From Eutrigla gurnardus (lineage: Eukaryota; Chordata; Actinopteri; Perciformes; Triglidae), in the NCBI GenBank assembly GCA_963514095.1, contig OY741267.1, positions 7,594,048 through 7,658,047 of the forward strand: a DNA stretch of 64,000 nt. The letters run 5' to 3'. Made by a program: the position numbers and the translations under genes. Shown piece by piece: positions 10,823-21,848 of the stretch. The notes under the pieces were generated by a model that saw nothing but the letters and a program-made list of their open reading frames with translations, had not been told where the DNA came from and did not search any database. Every line of letters begins with the position of its first letter. Within the stretch, counting starts at the first letter, position 1.

Positions 10823-11036
10823 TGTTGTGTTCACTACCTGATTACACCACTTGGTGTCACTCTACTGTTTGATATAGTGTTGTAGTACTAGAAGAGAAGT
10901 AGAAGAAGATACGTGTAGAGATCGTTACGGAAGCTAGACCTACGTTACTGCGCTGCGTGCTTACTACCTTATACTCAATATACTACCCTTGAACATATGT
11001 CGGTCTCCTGTGCTTTTTACTACTGGCAACATAACA
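10823..11036 (+). repeat. 5' LTR of the Ty3/gypsy element
   Basis: 214 bp, begins TGTTGTG and ends CATAACA. It is preceded by target duplicate GTCGG (10818-10822), which recurs after the 3' LTR. It differs from the 3' LTR at only two positions that I can see. A candidate primer-binding stretch (TGGCGACGAGG) follows at about 11040. Confidence 0.95.
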
Positions 11037-11502
11037 AAATGGCGACGAGGAACTTACTCACGGTACTTTTGCACTACGGATTTATCTAATTTTTTTCAAC
11101 ATGACCGCTGCAACGCCTTTCCCGGATTTTTTTCTGCCTGCGCCGGGGGAGCCGGCCATTCCATTCAAGGTTTGGGAACAAATATTCAACAACTACTGCT
11201 TGGTCATCGACGTGGAAGGACAAAAATGGACTGAAGCAAGACAACGTGCCCTGTTGCTTCACTGTTTAACAGAAGGACAAAGAATTTTCTACACATTGCC
11301 GGAGACTGGTGCTACATTAGCAACTGCGCTAACTGCCCTGCATGGCTACTTCACGCCAAAGGTAAACTTGGTCGTGGAACGACACACGTTTAGAAAACGA
11401 GCACAGCTACCAGATGAGTCAATCATTCAGTACGTGACTGCTTTGCGAAGGCTAGCTGCTACTTGTGAATTCGCTAACTGTGATGACATGATACGTGACC
11501 AG

Positions 11503-12192
11503 GGGTCCGTTTCACAAAGCAGGTTTAGTGAAAACCTTGAGTTAGTTAACCCTGAGATGAGGGAAACTCTGGTTTTTCGGTTTTACAAAAGCAGTTCAGC
11601 ATAAATCTGAGTCAGTTACCCGGGTAACATACTCCGTGAACCTAACCTGCTCGCTAGCTTCTAGCAGCTTTGCGTTGGGAGAGAATTTTGATTACCTTTC
11701 CTTTCAATCACATTAGATATTATCCAAACAATATTCTCCGACATATTCAACATTTCATATCGCGGACATAATCCGCAACCAGATTCTTTGCGGAGCTAGC
11801 GTTTTTGCGAACGGGAGATTTATGAAATGTTTAAGTACATTTCTGTGTTGAAATACCTGCCTATATTTACTGTTTAATATGTGAAATATGATTAAAATCA
11901 TATGCCTTAGTCAACGTATTTGCGCAATATTCTTATGCTTAATTTTCAACTGACGCCACTTTCTTTCTGTGCCTGGGGGGATTACACCCAATGAAAGTGA
12001 TATGGTTATGGATATAGTTCTACTTTGTGAACTACGGGAGTTGAACCGCTGTCGCCTGCACTGTGGGCGGCATTGCTAACCGTTACACCACAGTGTCGCT
12101 CTGCAAGGCAGAAAACAAAGACTTATTACCTTTAGATCAATAGACTGTTTCATTCAGTTATACACGAATGAATATATATGTGAAACGGGCCC
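11503..12192. mobile_element. PIF/Harbinger-type MITE inserted in gypsy gag
   Basis: 690 bp. It begins GGGTCCGTTTCACA and ends with the complement TGTGAAACGGGCCC (14-bp TIR, one mismatch), flanked by a 3-bp duplicate CAG (11500-11502 and 12193-12195). The insertion lies exactly between codons of gag. It has no coding capacity. It contains a tRNA-like segment on the minus strand. Confidence 0.85.
12029..12099 (-). repeat. tRNA-like segment inside the MITE
   Basis: Read on the minus strand it has an A-box-like TGGTGTAACGGTTAGCA (12074-12090) and a B-box-like GGTTCAACTCC (12037-12047) at a spacing close to that of a tRNA gene. The flanking arms do not make a clean acceptor stem. A tRNA-derived SINE relic or captured Pol III promoter is likelier than a working tRNA gene. 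Confidence 0.5.
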
Positions 12193-15100
12193 CAGCTAGT
12201 GGAACATGTTGCAAATCCACGTATTAGAGAAAGACTGTTGCTAAAAGAACAGTTAACACTGGAGCAGGCTACTACTATTGCTAGTCAGATGGAGTCGGCT
12301 GGAGAACAAGCAAAGTGCATGACAACGAGCTTTAAAAGCAGCTTGCCTGTGCATGCAGTTCAAGTTCAAGGAAAAGGGAAAAGTAGACAGCCATACAGAA
12401 ATGCACGTTCGGGCTCATCTGCAAGTCATTCTACCGCCTGTTATACCCCTGCTGCAAAGTCCCGCTCATGTTTTCGTTGTGGATCCGACAAGCATTTGGC
12501 TAATGCACCAGAATGTCCTGCAGTCAAAGTGATATGTAAAACCTGCAACAAGAAGGGACATTTTGCGCGCGTGTGTAGGTCTGCTGCACAGACTCATAGC
12601 GTGCGTCAAGTGGAAATACCTGAATATACTCTGCTATTGCTACAGCAGCCAGAGTCACCAGCAAAGCTTCACTGCACTGTGGACATTTGTGCGGGGACAT
12701 TGCAAAGCACGGTTAAACTTACAGTGGATACGGGAGCCTCAGTGTCAGTTTTGCCAAAATGCATAATAGAGTAATACTTCAAGGGAGTTCCCCTACAGCT
12801 GCCTGCAGCTCGTCTTGTGACATACTCCCAAACTCCAATCAAAGTGCTGGGATGCATGCCTGCTACAGTGGTGAGGAACAGTGAGTACTGTAAAGTGAAC
12901 TTTTATGTAACAGAGACTGGAACGCCACTGATGGGCATGGATTTGATAACTGCACTTAAGCTGCGTATTGACGGTGACAAAGTCCTTTCTGCCTCACCTG
13001 CCTGCAACACTCCTGCCTCCAGCCCAGTCATGCAGCTTTCCGAAGCTGAAGCGCAAGCTCCAACAGTGGGTTATGTGAAAGGTTTCATGCATAAAGTCAA
13101 GGTCTCTGAGTCTGCCATACCTGTTCGCCAAAAGCTACGACGTCTGCCCTTTGCTGTCAGATCTGCTGTGTCTGATGAATTGAACAGATTGCTCTCTGCT
13201 GGGGTGATTGAGCGGATTGATGCATCACCCTGGGTTTCACCCATCGTCGTGACACAGAAGAAAACAGGTGGCATAAGAATGTGTGTCGACCTCAGAGAAC
13301 CCAATAAAGCCATAGTGGTGGACAGTCATCCTCTACCACATATGGACGAACTGCTATCTACCCTTGCCGGCTCAATCATGTTTTCCACAATTGACCTTGA
13401 GAGTGCCTATCATCAACTTCCTCTGCATCCAGATAGTAGGGACTTGACGGCATTCATAACCCATGAAGGCCTTTTCCGATTCTGCCGTGTGCCTTATGGT
13501 TTAGCTTCAGCCCCATCAGCTTTCCAGAAGATGATGTCTGTCGTCCTGCAAGGTGTTCCAAACGTCAACAATTACCTGGATGACATCATATGCTTCGGAC
13601 GCACCCAAGCGCTGCACGACACTGCACTTAACGAAGTGTTACAGCGGCTTACCAATGCAGGTCTGCGTCTCAATGACAAAAAGTGCCAGTTCAGGCAGTC
13701 CAGTCTGAGCTTCCTGGGTCACTTAGTGACTGCACAAGGAATCGAGCCGGATACAGAACATGTTCAAGCGATTGCACAAGCGCCTCCACCACACGATGCC
13801 GGTACCTTGCGTTCATTTCTGGGCATGCTTTCATGGTAAAACAAATTCATACCCAATTATGCAACTGTGGTTGAGCCACTGCGTGCCATCCTTCGCAGTG
13901 ACTCAGACTTCAAGTGGACTGATGCGGCTGACAAGTGTTTCAGGGAGTTGAAACAGCTGTTGGTGGACAGCCCAGCATTAGCCTTGTATGATCCTGCCCT
14001 GCCCAGCATCGTTTCTACAGACGCCTCTGACTATGGCGTAGGCGCCGTCTTCACGCAGATTCATCCTGACAACACTGAACGCACAGTCGCATTCGCTTCA
14101 AGAACATTAACACAGATCGAAAGAAAATATGCAACAGTTGAAAAAGAGGCATTAGGCTGTGTTTGGGCAGTCGAGAAGTGGAGAACATACCTATGGGGGC
14201 ACAGATTCACTCTGCGTACTGATCACCAGGCCCTCACTACTCTTCTATCTACTAAAGGAGCTGACAGAGCTGGAATGCGCATCGCAAGATGGTCAGCCCG
14301 ACTGCTGTGCTTCAACTATGATGTAGTGTACCGTGCTGGCACACAGAACCAAACGGCGGACTGCTTGTCTCGATTACCATTGCCTACTGATCCTGCATAC
14401 GAATCAGAGACTGAGCCTGAGTTGGTTGCATTGCTCTCCACAGCACAATCTGCAATTACACCGTCCGAGTTCGAATCTGCCTCTGCATCATGCACAGAGC
14501 TCTCTGCTCTGCGCGCACAGATTCAAAAAAGATGGCCTGCTTCTCAAAAATCAGTGAATACTGAACTGCAACCATACTTCAAATGCGCAACGAACTGAGT
14601 GTACAGGGAAACTTAGTGTTCCGCAGGTCTCGCTTAGTGGTGCCTACTACCTTAAGGAAAACACTAGTTGTGCTGGCACATGAGAACCACCAGGGCATAG
14701 TACGAACTAAACAACGCCTGCACGAGTTGTATTGGTTCCCAGGAATGGACGCCCTCACTCAGTCTTACATCTCAGCCTGCACGCTATGCCAAAGCCTGGA
14801 TCGCACGGCAAAGACTTTCGCCGCACCACTACAGCCAGTACCGTTGCCTGCAGCACCATGGACCAAGCTAGGTCTAGACATAGTAGGACCGTTCGAGACA
14901 GCTCCATGGAACTGTAGGTATGCCATTGTTCTTACTGACTACTATTCCAAATGGCCGGAAGTGGCCTTTACAGCATCAATCACCAGCGAGGTCATGATTG
15001 GCTTCCTCACTAATATTTTCAGTAGTTATGGCAACCCTGAATGTGTAGTGACAGACAATGGGCCTCAATTGATTTCCACTGCACTTTCCACATTTCTTAA

Positions 15101-16058
15101 AGATCGTAACATACAACAGATCAAGGTGTCTGTGTATCACCCAGCATCTAATGGAGCTGTGGAAAGATTTAATCGAGTCTTGAAGAGCTGTGTGCAAGCT
15201 GCCATCGTCCAAGCTGCACCATGGAAAGAAACAATGACTGCTTTCCTACAGATTTACCGTGCAACCCCACATTCAATGACGAATGTGTCACCATTCGAAC
15301 TGATGTTTGGTCACAAGATGAGAACCAAACTTGCTGTTATGCCATTGCCAAACTGTGAACACAGTGATGCTGAGGTACGCCAGCGGGTTTTCAACCGCCA
15401 GACTCAGATAAAGACATACTGTGACAAGAAGAGGGGAGCGCGAGCACCTGCTCTCAAAGTAGGTGACAAAGTAAGAGTGAAGAAGCAGACTCATGTGCCC
15501 AAAGGACATCCCAGATTCACAAAGCCAGTAGAAATCCAAAAGCAAGTGGGTCCCTGCACATATGGACTTTCTGATGGGAAACTGTGGCATTCTTCTCACC
15601 TCACTCGTGTACCGGATGCAGCCGTGATACCTGCAGACCAGCGCACTCAAGCAACTGATGCAGCAGTGATGCCTACAGAGCAGCCACTGGCTGGAACATC
15701 TCAACCCTGCACACCTGAGAGAACCATGAATGGTCGAGTGCATCCTGCCAGAGATCGTAAACCTCCAGACTGGTTAAAAGACTACGATACATGAGATGCA
15801 AGAAACAAGGACTCTGCCATATCCTTTTAAGTCATGTTCTGAGCTTAAAAGTTGTTATTTAATGTGTTTAATGTGTTTGATAAATACAGTAATTATCATT
15901 GTTGCATTTCACTAGGATGATCTGATACAAGCCATGTTATTATTTTGCATTTCTATCAATTGGTTTAAAGGTCTTATGCTTACAGCTTAACAGGAGGATA
16001 ATTGAATTACTTCACAGGTTCTTACAGAGAGAAGTAATTGTTTTACGTTGTGGGGGGA

Positions 16059-16272
16059 TGTTGTGTTCACTACCTGATTACACCACTTGGTGTCACTCTA
16101 CTGTTTGATATAGTGTTGTAGTACTAGAAGAGAAGTAGAAGAAGATACGTGTAGAGATCGTTACGGAAGCTAGACCTACGTTACTGCACTGCGTGCTTAC
16201 TACCTTACACTCAATATACTACCCTTGAACATATGTCGGTCTCCTGTGCTTTTTACTACTGGCAACATAACA
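16059..16272 (+). repeat. 3' LTR of the Ty3/gypsy element
   Basis: 214 bp, TGTTGTG to CATAACA, preceded by the G-rich polypurine tract and followed by target duplicate GTCGG. Two differences from the 5' LTR are visible, both transitions (in the TTACTGCRCTGC and CCTTAYACTC stretches). Confidence 0.95.
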
Positions 16273-16327
16273 GTCGGTGCTACTTGAAACAGTAGAAAAG
16301 AAGGGATTAGAAAGGTTTGTCGACTAG

Positions 16328-16337
16328 ATGAGGGAAA

Positions 16338-16373
<36 letters not shown>

Positions 16374-16430
16374 ACTTTTCATACACTGAGTGCGCAGCAC
16401 AAAGTTTTTTACACAAAAATAAAAACAATA
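16328..16430 (-). repeat. LINE/SINE 3' tail (L2-like), reverse orientation
   Basis: Read on the minus strand the segment ends in a GTGCTTTATAAATAAAG motif followed by repeats of ATTG, the typical 3' tail of teleost L2-related elements. The clade is not certain. Confidence 0.45.
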
Positions 16431-16886
16431 AAGTAGACACCTCCCACCCTCCATACGCACACCCACACACCCACGCACCCACATACACACACATGCACAA
16501 TACCGGCAACAGGGAGACATGACAAGGCACTGAGAATTGAGGAAGCGCCGTCATTGGGGCCATCCACGCTGGGAGGAGTCACAGACCGTGCCAAATGCAG
16601 GAAAAGGGGATGTTTGGAGGTTATAAAACGATTTTAATAAGTTTATGAAGCAAGCTACAGTAAGTCGAGAGCAGACCACAGCAAAGCTAAAAGAGGCAGG
16701 AAGAATGCAGAAAAGGAAAGCGAGAAAAGCAGTAAAACAGGAACGGTTTTAGGCAGACGGCCAATGTTTTCTGGGAGATGTTAAATTTTCCATACAATCA
16801 CTGTCCTCTGTGCTAACGATACATCAAAGGCCAGTTAAGACCTTGACTCCTCCAGAGACACACCGACCTGAGCAAAAGATATGACT

Positions 16887-16931
<45 letters not shown>

Positions 16932-17050
16932 CCTGAGACACACACAGAACCCAGAGCTCACCTCCTATGAGAAAAACTACAACTCTCTGAAAAAGCATTC
17001 GTAGACGTTAAAACAGCATGATCTACAGCCTACACGCTCACAACTACTGT
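16431..17050. other. Repeat-derived spacer
   Basis: CA-rich region near 16455-16500, then A/G-rich sequence without a recognised gene. Confidence 0.5.
16888..16930. repeat. (CA)n microsatellite
   Basis: About 21 uninterrupted CA dinucleotides. Confidence 0.95.
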
Positions 17051-17069
17051 GAACCATTTCATCTGGATG

Positions 17070-17706
17070 TTGACGTCATCCCTAATCCCTGATTGTTGTC
17101 ACCTGTGCTCCCCTCCCTGATGTCTATATAGTCTGTGTCTTCCCTTGTCTCGTTGCCAGAGTATTTTGTCCTGCGTGTACTTCCAGCCCAAGACCACAGC
17201 CATTGTTTCACGACCAAGTATCGTTTGTATTCAAGATTTTCAGGTTATTTCCTCAAGACGAGTGATTTTCTGTTTGTAATGTTTTAAGGTCCAAGTCAGA
17301 GTTAGGTTATTCCGTGGTTAGGTTTTCCTCCCCTTGGAGCGTTTTCTGTTCTTTAGCCCTGTTAGTTTTTGTAGCTTCGTATCCTCCCTTTTGGAGTGTT
17401 TTTGGTTAGTTAAATTTCATAGTTAGTCCTCAATAGACCAGTATTAGCCTTTTATTTTGTATCCTCCCCTTCGGAGCGCTTTTCTGTTTCGGTGTTTGTT
17501 GTGACTGTTTCCTGCCTTTTCCCTTCCCTTCTCCCCTTCCCCTTCTCCCTTCCCCGTCTCTCCCATTTTCCTGAAGTCAGGGGTCTCAGTTGTCATAGCC
17601 GGTTACGTTGTCACTCTGTTTTAGGAGTATTCTCCTAGAATTCTAAGGCTTGGTTCAACTGTTCACTCTCTGCGCCTGAGTCCTCCTTCTTAGCCCAGAC
17701 CTGACA
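17070..17706 (+). repeat. LTR- or 5'UTR-like retroelement segment
   Basis: Starts with a compact promoter-like stretch (CACCTGTGCTCCCC, TATATAG), then T-rich sequence with recurring TCCTCCCNTTNGGAG motifs and a pyrimidine tract. It ends CTGAGTCCTCC...CTGACA, as many fish retroelement LTRs do. I found no matching partner or target duplicate. Confidence 0.35.
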
Positions 17707-17744
17707 GTCCTGCTCAATGTGTTAAGTGTCCTGAGGTGATTTCT

Positions 17745-17795
17745 GTTGTGATATGACACTATAAATAAAAGTGAATTGTTTTGAATTGAAATTGG
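17745..17795 (+). repeat. LINE 3' tail (L2-like), forward orientation
   Basis: GACACTATAAATAAAAGTG followed by GAATTG repeats, a common 3' end of teleost non-LTR elements. It abuts the retroviral remnant. Confidence 0.4.
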
Positions 17796-17799
17796 ACAA

Positions 17800-18720
17800 T
17801 ATAGAAACAAGACAAGCACACATAAGACATGATATGTATCACTGGAGAAGGAAAGGTTTTGTGACCTCACTGGCACCTGTTAAACATTTGAACCAACTAT
17901 TCGACCTTTACCATGCATTATTAGAGCCACAACAAGGAGCCACAGTCAAGTGCAGAGGACATCAAGTGATGAACCAAGAAGCCCACAGTAGAGGCCACTG
18001 TGTGAGCTCAAAAGTAACAGCTGTCATTTCTCAGCATTGGTGGCAACCCCACCTTAAAGACATCACTAAATATTGTGTGCAGTCATGTGAAATCTGTAAT
18101 CAGTTTAATCTAAAGGTTTAATTAAAGGCAGGACTAGGACGTTTTCTAGTCCATTCCATCCAGCGTCTCAGGGACTAGTAGAAAGGGTTAATCGTACTAT
18201 CAAAGAAGGATTGGCTAAAGTCTGCACACACACAAAACTAACTTAGATCAAAGCTCTAGTGCTATTTAACCTGAGATCCACTCCAAATGTGACAATGAAT
18301 GTCAGCCCACATGAGATTTTGACAAGAAGGAAAATACCCTGTCTATTTACTAGACCTGTATTATTACAGTATGAAGATCTGAGTGAGTATGTTAAACAAC
18401 TGAATAACACTGTGATAAGCATCTCTCAACAGGTCACAGAAATACTCACCAAAGAACAGGACCATGACACATCTCCTGTTGGAGTGGGGAGCTGGGTCCG
18501 AAGGAAAGTCAACAAGCTCAATTGGTCCTCCCCCAGGTGGAAGGGACCGTATGCACTGACTCGAGACCCTACAGAGAGGACATTGACTGAGGTTCGGACT
18601 GACTTAGGAACCTCACTGACTGATAATGACCACGACTCTAGAAATGAAACCCTACCAGAGACTGGACAGACCTCAACTGACAAAACCCTCCAGAAAGACT
18701 CCATGGAGACCAGGTTGTAG
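17800..18720 (+). pseudogene. Endogenous retrovirus pol remnant (RNase H end and integrase)
   Basis: The segment 17800-18121 resembles the C-terminal part of retroviral RNase H (GFVTS, VKCRGHQ), followed by the integrase zinc-binding region (CEIC at about 18088). Most of the integrase catalytic core is missing. After a stop and frame change, 18140-18230 contains the region with the third catalytic acidic residue. 18259-18720 encodes the integrase C-terminal portion with the SPRWKGPY motif. Multiple stops and a large deletion show it is dead. Deletion boundaries need alignment to a relative. Confidence 0.75.
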
Positions 18721-18779
18721 TCAGAAGTAGCTTCATGGCAGTCCACCACCATCATGACTCGATTCCTGCAAGTTTAAAT

Positions 18780-20312
18780 GTAGCTCATTTAACTTATCAG
18801 AACTCCTTGATATATTTAGATGTTATTGGATTCCCCAGAGGTGTCCCTGATCAATATAAATTAGTAGATCAAGTCAACGCAGGGTTTGAGTCATCCCTGT
18901 TCTGCTGGGCCACTATAAACAAAAATGTGGACGGAATTAATTAAATTAATTTTAATATTCAAAGGCTTATGTGACTAGAGATGTAATTGCTGGACTACAT
19001 GAACAATTGGCTGCTACTTCCCTGATGACTTACTAAAATAGAATGGCCCTTTATTTCCTCCTAGCTGAAAGAGGTGGTGTGTGTGATATGTTTTCCCAAA
19101 ATTGTTGTGTGTTCATTCCTAACCAGAGATGGACAGAGTATTTAACCCCAGTACTTGAGTAAGAGTACAAATACTACTGGTCAAAATTGACTCCGTTACA
19201 AGTAAAAGTAGCTCAGTCGACATGGTACTCGAGTAAGAGTAAAAAAGTACTTGCTTTTAAAGGTACTTAAGTATCCAAAAGTACATGCTTTTAAATTGAC
19301 TTTAAGTAAAAGTAGGAGTAAGAGTAAATTTCAAATAAAATGAATGGGATCACAGGACTACAGCAGATGTTGCAGATGCAGATTTTTATTACCAATCATT
19401 GAAATAGTAACCAAATGAACCTGCACCGTCCAACTAACTCTCTATCATTGGGAACTGGAACCCCCTCAAAGACCAATGTTGTCCCCACACCACTGGTTGA
19501 GAATCACTGTTTTACAAAAAACTACATCTCTGCTTTCAATAACTCAATGTTGAGATCACTTGTCTTTACAGGAAGGACAATATAGGAGCACAACAAACTC
19601 TGTCTCCCCATGTATCCTTATGGGGAGGGATTATGTATTTTACGTAGATCCCAGTGGAGAGCGTGCACTGTGATAGGTTTCCTTCTTTGACAAACTCAGC
19701 TTGTGTCCAATAGTACTTTAAAAAAAAAGAAAGGAAAAAAAAAAAGACCAGTCCTGAAAGTAACAAGTACTTTTCAGCCTTTCTGGAAGTTAAAGTATTT
19801 GTCTTGGAAATGTATTCAAGTAAGAGTAATAAGTACCAAAGAAATCTAATACTCAAGTAAAGTACAAATCCTCTGGATATGTACTTAAGTACAGTACTTA
19901 AGTAAATTTACTCCGTTACTGTCCACCACTGTTCCTAACAACACAGCCCCAGATGGCTCCATAACTCGAGCCCTCTCTGGCCTCAAAACTATGTCAGAAT
20001 AGTTATCAGAACACTCAGGGATAGACAATCTGTTATCTGATTGGCTAAACAGAGCCTTTAGCAAGTGGAAAACATTAATCATGCCTGTGTTACTTTCACT
20101 AGTGAAAGTAATGTTGCTGCACACCATGTATCAGGCACCTCTGTCTAAAGTGTATTACCACGGCCATTAATGATTCCCCACACCACCTCCTTATCAATTA
20201 TCCCAGCATGCAGGTGAAACTGTCCCACTGATCTCCCTCTCTGAGCCCGGAGAGGATGAGACTGAAGCTTACAAGGATGCTGATGATGAAGACCGCTGTT
20301 TGTACTCCTGAA
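18780..20312 (+). pseudogene. Endogenous retrovirus env remnant, transmembrane subunit region
   Basis: From about 18800 the fragments match fish retroviral env: a FPRGVPDQYKLVDQ stretch, INKNVD, then the heptad region LHEQLAA. A CX6CC motif (CDMFSQNCC) lies at about 19082-19108. A hAT MITE (19124-19931) interrupts the gene just after this motif. Env-like sequence resumes with a hydrophobic segment (IMPVLLSLVKVMLL) and an acidic tail ending near 20310. The receptor-binding subunit is essentially absent, and frames change with several stops. It has no visible capacity to make a full protein. Confidence 0.75.
19124..19931. mobile_element. hAT-type MITE inserted in env
   Basis: 808 bp. It starts CAGAGATGGACAG and ends with the complement-like CTGTCCACCACTG, flanked by a perfect 8-bp duplicate TTCCTAAC (19116-19123 and 19932-19939). 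The interior is rich in AGTAC/TACTT-type motifs. No transposase. The 8-bp duplicate and CAG...CTG ends support hAT. Confidence 0.9.
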
Positions 20313-20924
20313 TAGTCATAGATACACAGGTTTTGCTAAAGTTACCACATACCCACATATAGCATTACATACACATAGAGGCGTGAGACTCATAGTTTTC
20401 CTCTTATGATTATTGTGCTCATAGCAGACATGTTATCAGTAGAGTTATGGAAGGTTGTATTCTCCTGGGAAAGAGGTTCTGTTCCTGGTACCATGATGGC
20501 TACTTTTGATATGAATTGTTTAGCTTATGCTTTTAATATTATGATTGTTTTGTTTGATCAACATTGCTCTGTTTAGTACTTCCATATGCATGTGCAATGA
20601 AGAACTGCTTGCTGCGAGTAACTGCAACGAAGAACAGCTTACACATGCTGGCATACATATAGGATGCTCAACGCAATGAAGACATGCTTACATACCCACT
20701 ATACGATTATGAGACCTTTATTTGTGTTGTTATAATAGAATTGTATCAAAAGGGGGATACAAACCTCCTACCTGGTTGTGTTGCAGCTCAGGACGGTTAG
20801 TCACTCACAGTTTGGGGACCTGTTGAGCTGCTGCTGCACAGAGTTGGGACACAATACAGGAATAACATTCCCACCTGGATTTTTGAGTTTAGTGACATAA
20901 TAAAATGATGGCAAAAGGGGGAAT
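20313..20924 (+). other. ERV 3' untranslated region and polypurine tract
   Basis: Non-coding sequence between the env end and the 3' LTR. It finishes with an AAAAGGGGGAA tract at about 20913-20923, just before a TG that begins an LTR. Confidence 0.55.
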
Positions 20925-21078
20925 TGTTAGAATTCACTTTTACTTTGTCCACTTTAGACTTGTACTTTTTCACTGAACTCATATAAATCACTGGTTGTGC
21001 TCATTAGAACAGTGTGACAGTTAACCTGATAAGCAGGAACCCGGTGAATCTTCAAGCCCTCTTTGGCCTGTTTGTTAG

Positions 21079-21833
21079 TGTTGAGTCAAAAGTCAAAAGT
21101 CAAGGACACTATGACACCCAGAGGACAAGTGGAGCGGTGTATTGCCTCCCTGGTGAGGAGAGGAAATTCACCGAACTAACACCAGCTGATTAGCTGACTG
21201 AGAACACCTGCCTGCAGTCTTTCAGCAGGATCACTCTGCACTCAGTGAGGTTCAGACAACAGAGGAAAACACAACTATCCAGCTTGGGTCAAACCATGAA
21301 GAAGCTACTGGTATGGATGAAGTGAAATTATTGATACGAAATGTTTGTTTTGTTGCTGAAAGCAGAAAAGGGGGGTTTCTTGCATGATAAGGATAGACAG
21401 CAGGCCTATTTTTTATAGAGCAGCAGTGAAGTAGCCTGCTGGGTTTTGTTTGTCTCGGTGCTGTTACAGATTGATTTCATGCTTCTGTCATTGATAATTG
21501 TGAAATAATATTTGATAATTGACAAATTGGAGGTACATGGTGATCAAATATGGTGAAGATTAAAACAGTTAAGTTAAAGTTAATAATTATGATTTGAATA
21601 ATAAATTACTTTAAAAAATGACTAAAACATTTAAGACATTTGTTTGTTTGAAAGTAATGATGGTTGTACATTTCTGTTTCTGTTTGAAGGTTTTCAACCT
21701 AATTATTCTTCCCATAAGAAAATAAAATTGAGAAGAGGAAAAGAGTTGTCCCATTGCATCCTTTATGGTTGGCCAGGCCATTTTTCAAGTTTTGGCAGAA
21801 GCTGGTGAAAGTAAACCACAGGATAACTTGTCA
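21079..21833 (+). repeat. 5' LTR of the BEL/Pao element
   Basis: 755 bp, TGTTGAGTC to AACTTGTCA, preceded by target duplicate GTTAG (21074-21078). It contains 32 bp (21536-21567) that are absent from the 3' LTR. Otherwise only a few substitutions are visible. Confidence 0.92.
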
Positions 21834-21848
21834 GTTGAAAACCAATGC

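Larger units (their letters stand above)
11101..15794 (+). pseudogene. Ty3/gypsy gag-pol, single frame with four interruptions
   Basis: Gag begins at ATG 11101. After the MITE (11503-12192) it resumes in the same frame and includes two zinc knuckles (CFRCGSDKH and CKTCNKKGHFARVC). Protease has the DTGAS motif. Reverse transcriptase has the LPLHPDSRD region and a YLDD active site (about 13573). RNase H (STDASDYG, TDHQAL) follows. Integrase has an HHCC finger (HENHQG to CTLCQ) and a DDE core (GLDIVGP, TDNGPQ, NGAVERFNR). Breaks: the MITE, a TAA at 12772-12774 just after the protease active site, a TAA at 13837-13839 between RT and RNase H, and a one-base frame change near 14578-14583 before integrase. 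Gag and pol share one frame, so the family would make a fused polyprotein. This copy cannot. Confidence 0.9.
10823..16272 (+). mobile_element. Ty3/gypsy LTR retrotransposon, full length but disabled
   Basis: Two 214-bp LTRs, 5-bp target duplicates GTCGG (10818-10822 and 16273-16277), a G-rich polypurine tract directly before the 3' LTR (about 16050-16058), and gag-PR-RT-RH-IN order. LTR divergence of about 1% indicates recent insertion. The coding region carries a MITE insertion, two stops and a frameshift. Confidence 0.95.

Noticed and set aside
12029..12099. Functional tRNA gene on the minus strand
   Set aside because: Box motifs are present, but the acceptor and T stems do not pair cleanly and the segment lies inside a MITE.
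16813..16998. Minus-strand frame with a (CV)n run
   Set aside because: Translation of the CA microsatellite.
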